Of a stretch of DNA of 64,000 nt, positions 8,211-17,472 are shown one piece after another; position 1 is the stretch's first letter, and each line of letters starts with the position of its first letter. The position numbers and the translations under genes were made by a program. The stretch is from Kineobactrum sediminis (lineage in GTDB: Bacteria; Pseudomonadota; Gammaproteobacteria; Pseudomonadales; Halieaceae), in the NCBI RefSeq assembly GCF_002868715.1, contig NZ_PKLZ01000008.1:248001-312000 (forward strand). Direction: 5' to 3'. The notes beneath the pieces were generated by a model. The model searched no databases. It worked only from the letters and a program-made list of their open reading frames with translations, and was not told where the DNA came from.

Positions 8211-8504
8211 ATGACAGACAATGCCCGCAAGGACTTCATCTCCAACATGAAAGAACAGCTCGATGAGCTGGATGCACGTATGGATGACCTGGACAAAAAG
8301 CGCGAGGAACTCAGTGGCGATGCGCGTAAGGAATACGACAAGCGACTGCATGAACTGGCCGAGCTCCGCCGGGACGGAGAAAAACGGCTCAAGGATGTGC
8401 AGACAGCAGGTGAGGAGAAGTGGCAACAAGTAAAAGATGAGGCCGAGCACACGCGCAAGGCACTCAACAACTCGTTCAATTACTTCCTGTCTCATTTTAA
8501 ATAG
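8211..8504 (+). CDS. Small coiled-coil stress-like protein (sll1863-like)
   Basis: 97 residues, almost wholly alpha-helical and charged, with heptad-like repeats (MKEQLDELDARMDDLDKKREE and ELAELRRDGEKRLKDVQ). No signal peptide or membrane segment. It resembles small coiled-coil proteins annotated as sll1863-family stress response proteins; that is from memory and only moderately sure. ACAGGA lies before the ATG. The gene is preceded by a candidate promoter and a strong hairpin, and faces away from a membrane protein that also has a long coiled coil, so the two products may interact. Real gene very likely; role unknown. Confidence 0.75.
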   Translation: MTDNARKDFISNMKEQLDELDARMDDLDKKREELSGDARKEYDKRLHELAELRRDGEKRLKDVQTAGEEKWQQVKDEAEHTRKALNNSFNYFLSHFK

Positions 8505-8618
8505 GGCTAGCGCAAAGAAAATCGTATTTTCAGTGGCTCATATTGTACCGCACGAGGTCGACCGTAATATTGCTGCTCGTCGGCAGCACTGGAGTAGGCC
8601 ACCTGCGGGTACGCACGA

Positions 8619-10019
8619 TTACAAGTGCGATTCCGCATAGGCTGCGAGCCGGCTTCGCGCAACGCCTTCCAGGGTTATGGAGCCACCGTGCTCGAAACCT
8701 TTGAATCGCTCGCTCATGTAGGCCAACCCCGAGCTGGTAGCCCCGAGATAGGGGGTATCAATCTGGGCCAGGTTACCCAGACACACGACTTTGGTACCTT
8801 GGCCTGCGCGAGTAACTATGGTTTTAATCTGGTGCGGAGTCAGGTTCTGGGCTTCATCGACAATCATGAAACTCTGCTGAAAACTGCGGCCACGGACGAA
8901 ATTGAGGCTCTTGAACTGAATGGGGACTTTGGCACCCACAAACTCCTGGCTGCTGCCCGGATCAAAGTCCTCGGCGTGCAAGGCTTCGAGATTATCAGTA
9001 AAGGCACCAAGCCAGGGTTGCATTTTCTCGGTTTCTGTCCCAGGTAAAAAGCCGATATCTTCGTCGAGCCCACGCGTACTGCGGGTGGCAATGATCCGTT
9101 GGTATTGCTTATTTTCCAAGGTTTGCTCCAGCGCACAGGCTAAAGCCAGCATGGTTTTACCACTGCCCGCGGCACCATTCAGGGTCACCAGATCCATTTC
9201 CGGGTCAAACAGAAGGTACATGGCCATAGCCTGAAACAGATCTCGCGGAACCATACCCCAGGCTTTTTGACGCATCAGTACACCGGTATTGAGCATTTCA
9301 ATGACAACCTGCGTGTCTTCGACGCGATAAATACGGCCGACAAACTCCTTCTGGTCGTAAAAGAACTGATTGGGGTAAAACGGTTCACGCAGTACGGTTT
9401 CCAGAACCGTTCTTTCCATCGTATGGTAGTGTTCTCCCCGGATGTCCTGAGGCGCGATGGCTTCAACCTGATCCCAGAAACTGCCGACCAGGGCATGATA
9501 CCCGGTAGTCAGGTTGTCAATATCGGAGATTAGCTGATCATTGTGGTAATCCTCCGCCTGCAGACCGCTGCCCCGCGCCTTGAGGCGCATATTAATATCC
9601 TTGGTAACCAGAACTACATCGGCATCCAGATGCAGGGTCTGCAGGGCCAGCAGATCGTTAATGATCCGGTTGTCGTTACTATGGAGGGGCAGAATAGCGG
9701 TTGACGGCTCCCGCGGCATCATGATGCCCAGCGTGCCCATGCGTTGCTGTGTGTGCGCACGCTCGATATCAACGCCTTCCATGATTTGCTGCGGCGTGGC
9801 GCTGCCTAGAATAGCATCAATGGTGCGCACCGACTGGCGAGCATCCGCGGCTAGCGCGGTGCTTCCGACCTTCAGTTTGTCGAGCTCTTCCAGCACCACC
9901 ATAGGCACCAGCACCCGATGTTCTTCGAAATTGAAAACGGCGTTGGGATCGTGGATCAGGACATTGGTATCAAGAGCGTAGAATTTCCGGTTGGAACCTT
10001 CGCGAGTTGATGTGTGCAT
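8619..10019 (-). CDS. PhoH-family ATPase with N-terminal PIN domain
   Basis: 466 residues from ATG 10019, which has AGGAG six bases upstream; the in-frame ATG at 10040 has no ribosome site. The PIN domain opens with KFYALDTNVLIHD, the Asp residues being the metal ligands of this nuclease fold. The PhoH domain carries Walker A GAAGSGKT (about residues 282-289) and Walker B FMIVDEAQN (about 388-396), then the LTPHQIKTIVTRAG helix. The family (YlaK/PhoH2-like) joins RNase-type PIN and ATP-driven RNA-unwinding activities; the cellular target is unknown. Convergent with the coiled-coil gene at 8211; divergent from cytochrome c. Confidence 0.92.
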   Translation of the reverse strand: MHTSTREGSNRKFYALDTNVLIHDPNAVFNFEEHRVLVPMVVLEELDKLKVGSTALAADARQSVRTIDAILGSATPQQIMEGVDIERAHTQQRMGTLGIMMPREPSTAILPLHSNDNRIINDLLALQTLHLDADVVLVTKDINMRLKARGSGLQAEDYHNDQLISDIDNLTTGYHALVGSFWDQVEAIAPQDIRGEHYHTMERTVLETVLREPFYPNQFFYDQKEFVGRIYRVEDTQVVIEMLNTGVLMRQKAWGMVPRDLFQAMAMYLLFDPEMDLVTLNGAAGSGKTMLALACALEQTLENKQYQRIIATRSTRGLDEDIGFLPGTETEKMQPWLGAFTDNLEALHAEDFDPGSSQEFVGAKVPIQFKSLNFVRGRSFQQSFMIVDEAQNLTPHQIKTIVTRAGQGTKVVCLGNLAQIDTPYLGATSSGLAYMSERFKGFEHGGSITLEGVARSRLAAYAESHL

Positions 10020-10275
10020 AACCTCTCCTGGTCGGGACATTGGATCGAACGGGTTTTACTTGAGCCAGCACCTGATCAGAATAAGTGACCCGCGCCCGCT
10101 TGTCTCCCCCGTTTCTGTTTAAGCTGTTAAAGAATGACCAGTAAGCACTGGCGACTACCCTTCGTGACAGGGATCGCGGAACAGGGTATCTCCCACCAGA
10201 TTTGCTTATTTTTCAACTGCGATCTTTGATCTTGAGGTATCCTTGCCCCAACTCTGATTCCGAGGTGAAATTTGT
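10020..10275. other. Intergenic region between phoH-type and cytochrome genes
   Basis: 256 bases separate two divergent genes, so both promoters should be here. I see no confident -35/-10 pair, no strong inverted repeat and no credible small gene. GAGGTG eight bases before ATG 10276 is the ribosome site of the cytochrome gene. Confidence 0.4.
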
Positions 10276-11001
10276 ATGCGTAACATCCTGTTTATGCTGG
10301 TGGCGCTCTCGGTGTCGACCTTCAGTATGGCAAGGCCAGACTGGTCACTGGAGCTGGACGTCACAGAGATGGCCCATGCGGAAGCCCTCTACCAGCAATA
10401 CTGTTCACTGTGTCACGGCGAGGATCGAAGCGGTTACCGTGCCGATCACGCACCATCGTTGCGCAGCCACTCGCTGCTGTTGACGGCTTATCCCGGCTTT
10501 CTGTTCACTGCCATAGGTTATGGCCGTGCCGGCACAGCGATGGACGGCTACAGCGATGAAATGGGTGGCCCGCTGGATCGCGACGACTTGCGGTTACTGA
10601 CTCGCTGGCTACTCGCCGTAGAGGGAGTAGAGCCTGTCAAGTTACCCGATACGCCAGTACACGGTGATACCGCGAGGGGCGCCGTCATTTATGCGGCACA
10701 GTGCGCGAGCTGCCACGGTGCCGAGGGCCAGGGCGACACCGGCCCGGCCCTTGGCGATCCCGCCCTGCTGGCAAATGCCTCTGACGCTTTCCTGCGCTAT
10801 GCGGTCGCCAATGGCCGGGATGACACGGCCATGGTTGCCTTTGCCGGGGAGTACCTGCTCAACCCCGACGGCGAAGAGCCGGCATTCACCTTGCGTGAGG
10901 GGCGCTATGTGCCCGCTGCGGAAGTGGTTCGGGCACTGGAGGAAAAGCGCCGCTTTATCCTCCTGGACACGCGCCCCGCTTCAGCCTGGCAGCGCAAATA
11001 G
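10276..11001 (+). CDS. Diheme cytochrome c with vestigial rhodanese-like C-terminus
   Basis: 241 residues with a signal peptide (MRNILFMLVALSVSTFSMA) and two heme-attachment sites, CSLCH at 43-47 and CASCH at 143-147, so a periplasmic protein with two class I cytochrome domains. It probably shuttles electrons for a respiratory or oxidising enzyme. After the second domain, residues about 203-241 (REGRYVPAAEVVRALEEK and FILLDTRPASAW) read like the first strand and helix of a rhodanese domain, but the protein stops before the HxPGA and active-site Cys region would come. The next gene starts 28 bases later. The cytochrome call is firm; the rhodanese remnant is inference. Confidence 0.88.
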   Translation: MRNILFMLVALSVSTFSMARPDWSLELDVTEMAHAEALYQQYCSLCHGEDRSGYRADHAPSLRSHSLLLTAYPGFLFTAIGYGRAGTAMDGYSDEMGGPLDRDDLRLLTRWLLAVEGVEPVKLPDTPVHGDTARGAVIYAAQCASCHGAEGQGDTGPALGDPALLANASDAFLRYAVANGRDDTAMVAFAGEYLLNPDGEEPAFTLREGRYVPAAEVVRALEEKRRFILLDTRPASAWQRK

Positions 11002-11028
11002 ACGGCAAATAAGAGCAACGAGGATGTT

Positions 11029-12429
11029 ATGGCAACACTGACATTTTATGGCGCTACCGAAGGGGTCACAGGTTCAGCCTACCTGCTGCAGACCGGGGCC
11101 GCAACGATTCTACTCGACTGCGGCCTGTTTCAGGGCAGCCGTGAGGAGGAGAAAGGCAATGACGAACCATTGCCTTTTGACATCCAGGGACTTGATGCCG
11201 TCGTTCTGTCGCATGCCCATCTGGATCATTCAGGCCGCCTGCCGAAGCTGGTCGCAGACGGTTACCAGGGCCCCCTGTATATGACCGAAGCCACCAGCGA
11301 ACTGCTGGAGGTGATGCTGAAGGATGCCGCGTCGCTACAACAACGGGATACGGAATGGGAGAACAAGCGCAGGCGGCGCGCGGGCAAACAAGAGATTGAG
11401 CCGCTCTACACCCTGGAGGATGTCGAAGCCGCGCTGGAGCTGTGCCAGGGTTTTGTCTATGGCCAGCGCCGGCAGATCGCCGACGGTGTCGAAGTGTGTT
11501 TTCGCGACGCCGGTCATATCCTGGGTTCGTCTATCGTTGAGCTGTTTGTCACTGAAGCGGGTGTTGAAAAAAAGCTGGTATTTTCCGGCGACCTCGGTAA
11601 TAGCTACGCGGCGCTGCTGCGGGACCCCGAAATAGTAAAAGCGGCCGATGTCCTGCTGCTGGAATCCACCTACGGAAACCGTAACCACCGGCCTATGGAC
11701 GAAACCCTGCAGGAGTTTGAAGACATCATCGTCGATGCTTCGAAAAACGGCGGCAATATCCTGATCCCTTCTTTTGCCGTGGGCCGTACCCAGGAAATCA
11801 TCTTTCGTCTCGGGCAGTTATACCAGAAAGGACTACTCAGGCAGCAGGCCGTGTATCTCGACAGCCCGATGGCAATTGCAGTGACCGAGGTTTATCACCG
11901 CTATCAGGATGCCTACAACAGAGAGGATGCGAACACGTTGCGCCAGGGGGAAACCGGCAGCCTGCATACCTTTCTGCCGATATTACGCTACTCGTCCTCC
12001 ACCGAGGAGTCGATGGCATTGAACAAGATCGAAGCCGGCGCCATCATTATCGCAGGCAGCGGCATGTGCACCGGCGGTCGCATCCGCCATCATTTCAAAC
12101 ATAATCTGTGGCGGCGCAATGCGCATGTGGTCATCGTCGGTTATCAGGCTATCGGTACGCCGGGCAGGTCACTGGTCGATGGTGCCGAATCCTTTAAAAT
12201 CGGCGGTGACAGCATTGCGGTGGCTGCCAGCATCCATACCCTCGGCGGGTTTTCAGCGCATGCCAGCCAGTCACAGCTGCTCGACTGGATAAACCACTTC
12301 AACGAGCCACGGCCACGCCTGTACCTGATTCATGGTGAAGCGGAAACCAAAGCCACCTTTCAGCAGTTTCTTGCCGATCACGGCTGGACCGCCACTATTC
12401 CACAGCTGGCAGACACTATCGATTTCTGA
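11029..12429 (+). CDS. Metallo-beta-lactamase fold RNA-processing protein (beta-CASP)
   Basis: 466 residues of the CPSF/YsnC-like family. HAHLDHSGRLP (about 63-73) is the HxHxDH metal motif; FSGDLG supplies a further ligand; SFAVGRTQEI and GSGMCTGGRIRHH belong to the beta-CASP insert; GFSAHASQSQLLDW is the C-terminal RMMBL block with a final His. These proteins are usually RNA endo/exonucleases in the cytosol. The gene follows cytochrome c closely, sharing its strand, but a functional link is not evident. ATG is preceded by AACGAGGATGTT. Family sure; RNA substrate inferred. Confidence 0.9.
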   Translation: MATLTFYGATEGVTGSAYLLQTGAATILLDCGLFQGSREEEKGNDEPLPFDIQGLDAVVLSHAHLDHSGRLPKLVADGYQGPLYMTEATSELLEVMLKDAASLQQRDTEWENKRRRRAGKQEIEPLYTLEDVEAALELCQGFVYGQRRQIADGVEVCFRDAGHILGSSIVELFVTEAGVEKKLVFSGDLGNSYAALLRDPEIVKAADVLLLESTYGNRNHRPMDETLQEFEDIIVDASKNGGNILIPSFAVGRTQEIIFRLGQLYQKGLLRQQAVYLDSPMAIAVTEVYHRYQDAYNREDANTLRQGETGSLHTFLPILRYSSSTEESMALNKIEAGAIIIAGSGMCTGGRIRHHFKHNLWRRNAHVVIVGYQAIGTPGRSLVDGAESFKIGGDSIAVAASIHTLGGFSAHASQSQLLDWINHFNEPRPRLYLIHGEAETKATFQQFLADHGWTATIPQLADTIDF

Positions 12430-12463
12430 GTGGGGAGATACTTGATCACACGATATGCAAGGA

Positions 12464-12541
12464 TGGGGTGGCCGAAGGGTCTCGAACCCTCCACCTCCGG
12501 AGTCACAATCCGGTGCTCTAACCTGATGAGCTACGGCCACC
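12464..12541 (-). tRNA. tRNA-His (GTG anticodon)
   Basis: Read on the minus strand it folds as a tRNA: acceptor GTGGCCG with CGGCCAC, anticodon stem CCGGA/TCCGG with loop TTGTGAC, T loop GGTTCGAGACC. A G at position -1 faces the discriminator C, the hallmark of tRNA-His. The CCA end is encoded (complement at 12464-12466). Confidence 0.95.
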
Positions 12542-12594
12542 ACTGAGTGGTCTGAAAACTCCGCACACCAACTGGCCGGATCAGGCATGAAAGT

Positions 12595-12671
12595 TGGTCG
12601 GGGTAGAGAGATTCGAACTCCCGACATCCTGCTCCCAAAGCAGGCGCGCTACCAGACTGCGCTATACCCCG
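12595..12671 (-). tRNA. tRNA-Pro (TGG anticodon)
   Basis: 77 bases on the minus strand. Acceptor CGGGGTA pairs with the 3' end, the anticodon stem CCTGC/GCAGG encloses TTTGGGA with anticodon TGG, the T loop is GTTCGAATC, and CCA is encoded. It lies 53 bases upstream of tRNA-His and both are probably cut from one transcript. Confidence 0.95.
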
Positions 12672-12679
12672 ATAATCCT

Positions 12680-12691
12680 GCGGCTAGCCGC
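12680..12691. repeat. 12-bp perfect palindrome in the tRNA leader
   Basis: GCGGCTAGCCGC is fully self-complementary. It lies between the tRNA promoter and tRNA-Pro, so the primary transcript would contain it. It could be a processing hairpin or an operator; no evidence decides. Confidence 0.5.
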
Positions 12692-12714
12692 GGCTACCCG
12701 TTTTCAGGAGCGCA

Positions 12715-12743
12715 ATCTTACTCAGACGACGCGGGTGCGTCAA
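12715..12743 (-). promoter_or_regulatory. Sigma-70 promoter for tRNA-Pro/tRNA-His
   Basis: On the minus strand: TTGACG (complement of 12738-12743), a 17-base spacer and TAAGAT (complement of 12715-12720). Spacing is ideal and transcription would start about 37 bases before tRNA-Pro. Confidence 0.7.
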
Positions 12744-12848
12744 CGGTAAATAGTGATTATAGCGAGGTTTCAGCGAACGGGGCTCTCCCAATCCGGCGCA
12801 CTGCGTGGGACAATGCGCGCTTATTCGGCGATCACAGGAATAGCATCA

Positions 12849-13694
12849 ATGTCAGCACTGATTCTGGACGGCAAGGCCCTGGCAGCACAAACCGAAGCGG
12901 AACTGCTGGAACGGGTCGAGCGACTGAAGGTAGCGTCCGGCGGCAAAACGCCTATTCTGGCCACTATTCTGGTGGGAGATGACCCGGCCTCCGCCACCTA
13001 CGTGAAAATGAAGGGGAACGCCTGCCGCCGCGTGGGCATGGAGTCTCTGGCGGTAGAGATGCCAGCCAGCACCACCACCGCGGAACTACTGGCCAGGATC
13101 GCCGAGCTTAACGGCAATCCGGATGTCCACGGCATCCTGTTGCAGCACCCGGTACCCGCGCAGATTGACGAACGCGCCTGCTTTGACGCCATCGCCCTGG
13201 AAAAGGATGTGGACGGGGTAACCTGCCTGGGCTTCGGGCGCATGGCCATGGGCGAACCGGCCTACGGCTGCGCAACCCCACAGGGCATCATGCGCATGCT
13301 CGACCATTACGGGATAGAGATCGAGGGCAAACATGCCGTCGTCGTGGGCCGCAGCCCTATTCTCGGCAAGCCGATGGCGATGATGCTGTTACAGAAAAAC
13401 GCCACCGTCACCATCTGTCATTCCAGAACCCAAAACCTGCCGGAGCTGATCGCACAGGCCGACATTCTGGTAGGTGCTGTTGGCCGGCCGGAGTTCATCA
13501 AGGCGGATTGGGTCAAGCCCGGCGCGGTGATCGTGGACGCGGGCTACCACCCCGGTGGCGTCGGCGACATTGAACTGGCACCCCTGGTTGACAAGGCCAG
13601 CGCCTATACGCCGGTTCCCGGCGGTGTGGGCCCGATGACGATCAACACGCTCATCATGCAAAGTGTTGAATCGGCGGAAAAGTCCCTGGGCTAG
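12849..13694 (+). CDS. folD: Methylenetetrahydrofolate dehydrogenase/cyclohydrolase FolD
   Basis: 281 residues, close to the usual 284. It converts methylene-THF to formyl-THF with NADP in the cytosol. [16 protein letters not shown] holds the conserved Tyr and catalytic Lys; KDVDG keeps the key Asp; [14 protein letters not shown] is the dinucleotide loop and [11 protein letters not shown] the signature near the end. The usual GFHPxNxGRL after KDVD is replaced by [10 protein letters not shown], an unusual variant of the folate pocket. The frame opens at 12753, but ATG 12849 (MSALILDGK) matches the family start, with ACAGGA upstream. Convergent with cysS. Confidence 0.95.
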   Translation: MSALILDGKALAAQTEAELLERVERLKVASGGKTPILATILVGDDPASATYVKMKGNACRRVGMESLAVEMPASTTTAELLARIAELNGNPDVHGILLQHPVPAQIDERACFDAIALEKDVDGVTCLGFGRMAMGEPAYGCATPQGIMRMLDHYGIEIEGKHAVVVGRSPILGKPMAMMLLQKNATVTICHSRTQNLPELIAQADILVGAVGRPEFIKADWVKPGAVIVDAGYHPGGVGDIELAPLVDKASAYTPVPGGVGPMTINTLIMQSVESAEKSLG

Positions 13695-13714
13695 CGTTCA
13701 GGGGCCGCTCAGGA

Positions 13715-15091
13715 TCAGCCGCGACGCCACTTGGTGCCGTCGCGGGAGTCCTCCAGCACCACGCCCTTGGCCAGCAATTCCTCGCGAATGGCATCGGCGC
13801 CGGCGTAGTCACGGTTCAGTTTGGCCTGTTGCCGCGCGTTAATACGCTCCTCGATTTCTTCCGCGGATAATTCCCCAGCCTCGACACCGCCCTGCAGCCA
13901 GGCCTCGGGGTCCTGCGCCAGAATCCCCAGCAAATTGCCGGCGGCGAGCATCCGCGCCTTGAGCATGGGCTTCTCGGCAGCCGCGGCCTTGTGCATCTGC
14001 TTGGCAAGAGCATGCAGCTCGGCAATCGCCAGCGGCGTGTTGAGGTCATCATTTAGCGCCCGGTAAAACGGCTCGTCCTCAAGCTGCACTTCCACATCGA
14101 GCTCGATGTCCTGCACGTCGCGCAAAGTACTATAAAAGCTACCCAGCGCAGCCTCGGCCTGCTGCAGTAATTCAAACGAGAAGTTCAGTGGTGAGCGGTA
14201 GTGTGCGGATAACAGCGCAAAGCGCAGCACCTCTCCCCGGTAATGCTGCAGCAGGTCGCGCACGGTATGGAAGTTACCCAGTGACTTGGACATCTTCTCG
14301 CCGTCGATATCCAGATAGGCGTTATGCATCCAGTAGCGCACGTAGTCGCCACCGTGGGCGCAACGGCTCTGGGCAATCTCGTTCTCGTGATGGGGAAAGA
14401 TCAGGTCGCGCCCGCCACCGTGGATATCAATGGTCTCGCCCAGGTGGGCCCGAATCATCGCCGAGCACTCCAGGTGCCAGCCCGGGCGCCCTCGCCCCCA
14501 GGGGCTGTCCCAACCAGGTTCCTCTGCTTTGGCGGGTTTCCACAACACGAAATCGCCGGGATGGCGCTTGTAGTCAGCCACCTCCACCCGGGCTCCCGCC
14601 AGCATATCGTCCAGCACACGACCGGAGAGCTTGCCGTAATCCGGCATCGACTCTACCGCAAACAGCACATGACCCTGGGATTCGTAAGCGTGCCCCTTGG
14701 CAATGAGTGTCTCGGTAAGCTCGATCATGGCGGCAATATTATGTGTTGCGTGGGGTTCCAGGGTTGGTGGCAGCGCATTCAGCCGGGCCATATCCTCGCG
14801 ATATTTGGCGGTGAACTCTTCGGTCACCGCCTCAATGGAGCGCTGGCTCTCCCGCGCGGCGGCGATGATCTTGTCATCGACATCAGTGATGTTACGCGCA
14901 TAGATCACTGTGTCGTATTGGGTCTGGAGCAAACGAAAGAGGACATCAAACACCACCACCGGACGGGCGTTGCCGATGTGAGCCAGGTTGTACACCGTGG
15001 GGCCACAAACATACATCGTGACCTTGTTCGGCTCCAGTGGCTGGAACACGTCCTTGCGGCCGCCCAGGGTGTTGTAGATCATCAAGCTCAT
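13715..15091 (-). CDS. cysS: Cysteine--tRNA ligase
   Basis: 458 residues, class I aminoacyl-tRNA synthetase charging tRNA-Cys. [10 protein letters not shown] carries the first zinc-ligand Cys, HIGN at 38-41 is the HIGH motif, and KMSKSLGNF at about 267 is the KMSKS loop. WHLECSAM and [13 protein letters not shown] supply the other zinc ligands (Cys, His, Glu). Seventeen bases downstream of glnS on the same strand, so probably one operon. Length and motifs are complete. Confidence 0.98.
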   Translation of the reverse strand: MSLMIYNTLGGRKDVFQPLEPNKVTMYVCGPTVYNLAHIGNARPVVVFDVLFRLLQTQYDTVIYARNITDVDDKIIAAARESQRSIEAVTEEFTAKYREDMARLNALPPTLEPHATHNIAAMIELTETLIAKGHAYESQGHVLFAVESMPDYGKLSGRVLDDMLAGARVEVADYKRHPGDFVLWKPAKAEEPGWDSPWGRGRPGWHLECSAMIRAHLGETIDIHGGGRDLIFPHHENEIAQSRCAHGGDYVRYWMHNAYLDIDGEKMSKSLGNFHTVRDLLQHYRGEVLRFALLSAHYRSPLNFSFELLQQAEAALGSFYSTLRDVQDIELDVEVQLEDEPFYRALNDDLNTPLAIAELHALAKQMHKAAAAEKPMLKARMLAAGNLLGILAQDPEAWLQGGVEAGELSAEEIEERINARQQAKLNRDYAGADAIREELLAKGVVLEDSRDGTKWRRG

Positions 15092-15108
15092 AATACTGGT
15101 ACCTTGTC

Positions 15109-16767
15109 TCAGGCGCCCGACGTGTCGCGCAGGCCGATAGTGCGATTGAAGACCGGGCGCTCGGGAGTGTGCTGGTAGCGATCCGCGACAAAATAGCCCT
15201 CACGCTCGAACTGGAATCCCTGTTCCGGCACGGCCTCAGCCAGCGCGGCTTCTATCCAGGCATCCTCGACCACCTGCAGGGACTCGGGGTTGAGGAAATC
15301 CATGAAAGCGTTGTCGCCGCGGTCCGGGGCTTCGTGGTTGAACAGGCGATTGTACAGCCGCACTGTCGCGCGTTTGCCGGTGGCCACCGATACCCACTGG
15401 ATAACGCCTTTGGGTTTGATGCCGTCTGCGGGATCTTCGCCCACGGTATCCGGGATAATACGAGCCTGTACCTCGATGATCTTGCCGGTGGCGTCCTTTA
15501 CTACGTCGTGCGCTTCAATCACGTAGGCATTGCGCAGCCGCACCCGCTTGCCCAGTACCAGGCGCTTGTATTTCTTGTTGGCCTCTTCACGGAAGTCATC
15601 GGCATCAATCACCAGTTCCCGGGTAAAGGTCAGCTCGCGGTTACCCAGTTCCTCGCGGCTGGGGTGGCGCGGCGCAACCAGTTGTTCGCGATGGTCCGCA
15701 GGTACATTGGTCAATACCAGGCGCAGTGGGTTCAGTACACACATGCCGCGGGGCGCATTCTCATTGAGGTCGTCGCGAATGGCGTGCTCGAGCATGGCCA
15801 CATCAACCACCCCGTCGCTGCGGGTGACACCGATCATGTCGCAAAAGCAGCGGATGGAGGCCGGTGTGAAACCGCGCCGGCGCATGCCGGCAATGGTGGG
15901 CATACGCGGGTCATCCCAGCCCTCCACCACCGCGTCATCCACAAGCTGCCTCAGTTTGCGCTTGCTGGTTACCGTGTAATTGAGGTTGAGACGGCCAAAT
16001 TCATACTGCCGCGGACGGCCCGGCACTGGCAGGTGCGCCAGCAGCCAGTCATACAGTGGCCGGTGGTCTTCAAATTCCAGGGTACAGATGGAGTGGGTCA
16101 CGCCTTCGATGGCATCTTCCTGGCCGTGGGCGAAGTCGTAGGTGGGGTAGATAACCCACTCCTCACCGGTCTGGTGATGCGGCACCTTGCGGATCCGGTA
16201 CAGAATGGGATCGCGCAGGTTCATATTCGGCGAGGCCATGTCGATCTTGGCGCGCAACACCCGGGAGCCCTCGTCAAACTCACCGTCTTTCATCCGTGCC
16301 AGCAAATCGAGGTTTTCAGCCACACTGCGGTCACGGAAAGGGCTGTTACGGCCCGGTTCGGTAAGAGTGCCGCGGTATTCCCTGGCCTGTTGCGCGTCCA
16401 GGTCACACACATAGGCGGCACCTTCACGCACCAGCTCACATGCCCACTCGTACAACTGGCCGAAGTAGGAGGATGCAAACCGCGCCTCCCCCGCCCACTG
16501 ATATCCCAGCCAACGCACATCCTCCTTGATGGACTCGATGAATTCCTGGCTTTCCTTTTCCGGGTTGGTATCGTCAAAACGCAGGTTGCAACGGCCGCCA
16601 AAGCTCTCCGCCAGGCCGAAATTCAGGCAAATGGATTTGGCGTGGCCCACATGCAGGTAGCCATTGGGCTCCGGCGGAAAGCGCGTGACAACCTGCTGGA
16701 CGCGACCTTTGGCCAGATCGTCGGCGATCAGGGAGTAGAGAAAGTTGTTGCCGGGCCTGGTTTCCAT
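15109..16767 (-). CDS. glnS: Glutamine--tRNA ligase
   Basis: 552 residues, as in E. coli (about 554). It attaches Gln to tRNA-Gln. [15 protein letters not shown] (31-45) contains the HIGH motif as HVGH; VTSKRKL is the KMSKS-type loop; the C-terminal half has the anticodon-binding beta barrels ([13 protein letters not shown]). Leads the glnS-cysS operon. A TATAAT -10 lies 32 bases upstream of the ATG, so the 5' leader would be short. Confidence 0.98.
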   Translation of the reverse strand: METRPGNNFLYSLIADDLAKGRVQQVVTRFPPEPNGYLHVGHAKSICLNFGLAESFGGRCNLRFDDTNPEKESQEFIESIKEDVRWLGYQWAGEARFASSYFGQLYEWACELVREGAAYVCDLDAQQAREYRGTLTEPGRNSPFRDRSVAENLDLLARMKDGEFDEGSRVLRAKIDMASPNMNLRDPILYRIRKVPHHQTGEEWVIYPTYDFAHGQEDAIEGVTHSICTLEFEDHRPLYDWLLAHLPVPGRPRQYEFGRLNLNYTVTSKRKLRQLVDDAVVEGWDDPRMPTIAGMRRRGFTPASIRCFCDMIGVTRSDGVVDVAMLEHAIRDDLNENAPRGMCVLNPLRLVLTNVPADHREQLVAPRHPSREELGNRELTFTRELVIDADDFREEANKKYKRLVLGKRVRLRNAYVIEAHDVVKDATGKIIEVQARIIPDTVGEDPADGIKPKGVIQWVSVATGKRATVRLYNRLFNHEAPDRGDNAFMDFLNPESLQVVEDAWIEAALAEAVPEQGFQFEREGYFVADRYQHTPERPVFNRTIGLRDTSGA

Positions 16768-16798
16768 ACGCGGGTAGATTCAACTCCAAAAACGGCGC

Positions 16799-16804
16799 AT
16801 TATA
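16799..16804 (-). promoter_or_regulatory. -10 element of the glnS promoter
   Basis: On the minus strand this reads TATAAT, a perfect -10, within GGGGCTATAATGCGCC. No good -35 is found 16-18 bases upstream. Start of transcription would be near 16792. Confidence 0.55.
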
Positions 16805-16845
16805 GCCCCAGATGGTTTCTGCTTATAGCCTTTAGAGGCCGAAGC

Positions 16846-16861
16846 CTGCGGATATCTGCAG
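16846..16861. repeat. Imperfect 16-bp palindrome between glnS and ppiB
   Basis: CTGCGGATATCTGCAG has a GATATC centre and only one mismatched pair. It lies in the 190-base divergent region and might be an operator for either gene. Confidence 0.3.
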
Positions 16862-16888
16862 CACGGCACCATATCGCGCACACGATGT

Positions 16889-16916
16889 TTTACTGGCCAC
16901 CAAAAATCCGTATCAT
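16889..16916 (+). promoter_or_regulatory. Candidate sigma-70 promoter of ppiB
   Basis: TTTACT (16889-16894), 16-base spacer, TATCAT (16911-16916). This would give a leader of about 35 bases before ATG 16958. Weak -35, good -10. Confidence 0.45.
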
Positions 16917-16957
16917 TACGCGCTCATTTAACGACCATCCATCCGGCGGAATTACTC

Positions 16958-17455
16958 ATGGTTATCATTAAAACGACTTTCGGCGACATCACACTTACCC
17001 TCGATGCTGAGAAAGCCCCTAAAACAGTCGCCAACTTTCTTGAATATGCACGTGCGGGCTACTACGACGGCACCATTTTTCATCGTGTCATCAACAACTT
17101 CATGCTCCAGGGCGGCGGTTTTGATACCGATATGCGGCAGAAGCCTGCTGGCGAGCCCATCGAAAATGAAGCCGACAATGGCCTGACCAACGACTTTGGC
17201 ACCATCGCCATGGCTCGCACCCAGGACCCGCATTCGGCCACCGCCCAGTTTTTCATCAACGTCAAGGATAATGACTTCCTGAATCACAGTGGCAAAAACC
17301 CCCAGGGCTGGGGCTACGCGGTTTTCGGCAAGGTCACCGCGGGCGAGGAAGTGCTGAACAAGATCCGCGTACTGCCTACTACCAGTCGCGCCGGGCACCA
17401 GGACGTGCCGGTAGACACGGTCATTATTGAAACTGTCGAAATCGTTGAAGAGTAG
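16958..17455 (+). CDS. ppiB: Peptidyl-prolyl cis-trans isomerase B (cyclophilin)
   Basis: 165 residues, the cytosolic cyclophilin length, without signal peptide. YYDGTIFHRVINNFMLQGG, the FANDF/LTNDFGTIAMAR block and HSATAQFFIN are the cyclophilin signature segments including the catalytic Arg in FHRV. It speeds cis-trans isomerisation of proline bonds during folding. The lpxH gene follows after 17 bases; the two are probably co-transcribed, an arrangement seen in many gammaproteobacteria. Confidence 0.96.
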   Translation: MVIIKTTFGDITLTLDAEKAPKTVANFLEYARAGYYDGTIFHRVINNFMLQGGGFDTDMRQKPAGEPIENEADNGLTNDFGTIAMARTQDPHSATAQFFINVKDNDFLNHSGKNPQGWGYAVFGKVTAGEEVLNKIRVLPTTSRAGHQDVPVDTVIIETVEIVEE

Positions 17456-17472
17456 CCTGTATCGGTAGCCCC

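Noticed and set aside
10105-10140. boxA-like TTCTTTAACA stretch on the minus strand upstream of the phoH-type gene
   Set aside because: It resembles rRNA antitermination boxA, but no rRNA or boxB lies near; probably chance.
14324-15178. Long open frame opposite cysS
   Set aside because: It overlaps complete cysS and glnS coding and gives a His/Gly-rich protein without family features.
15169-16971. 600-codon open frame on the plus strand opposite glnS
   Set aside because: It is a shadow of the real glnS gene: no ribosome site, no family motif, and the opposite strand has full GlnS motifs.
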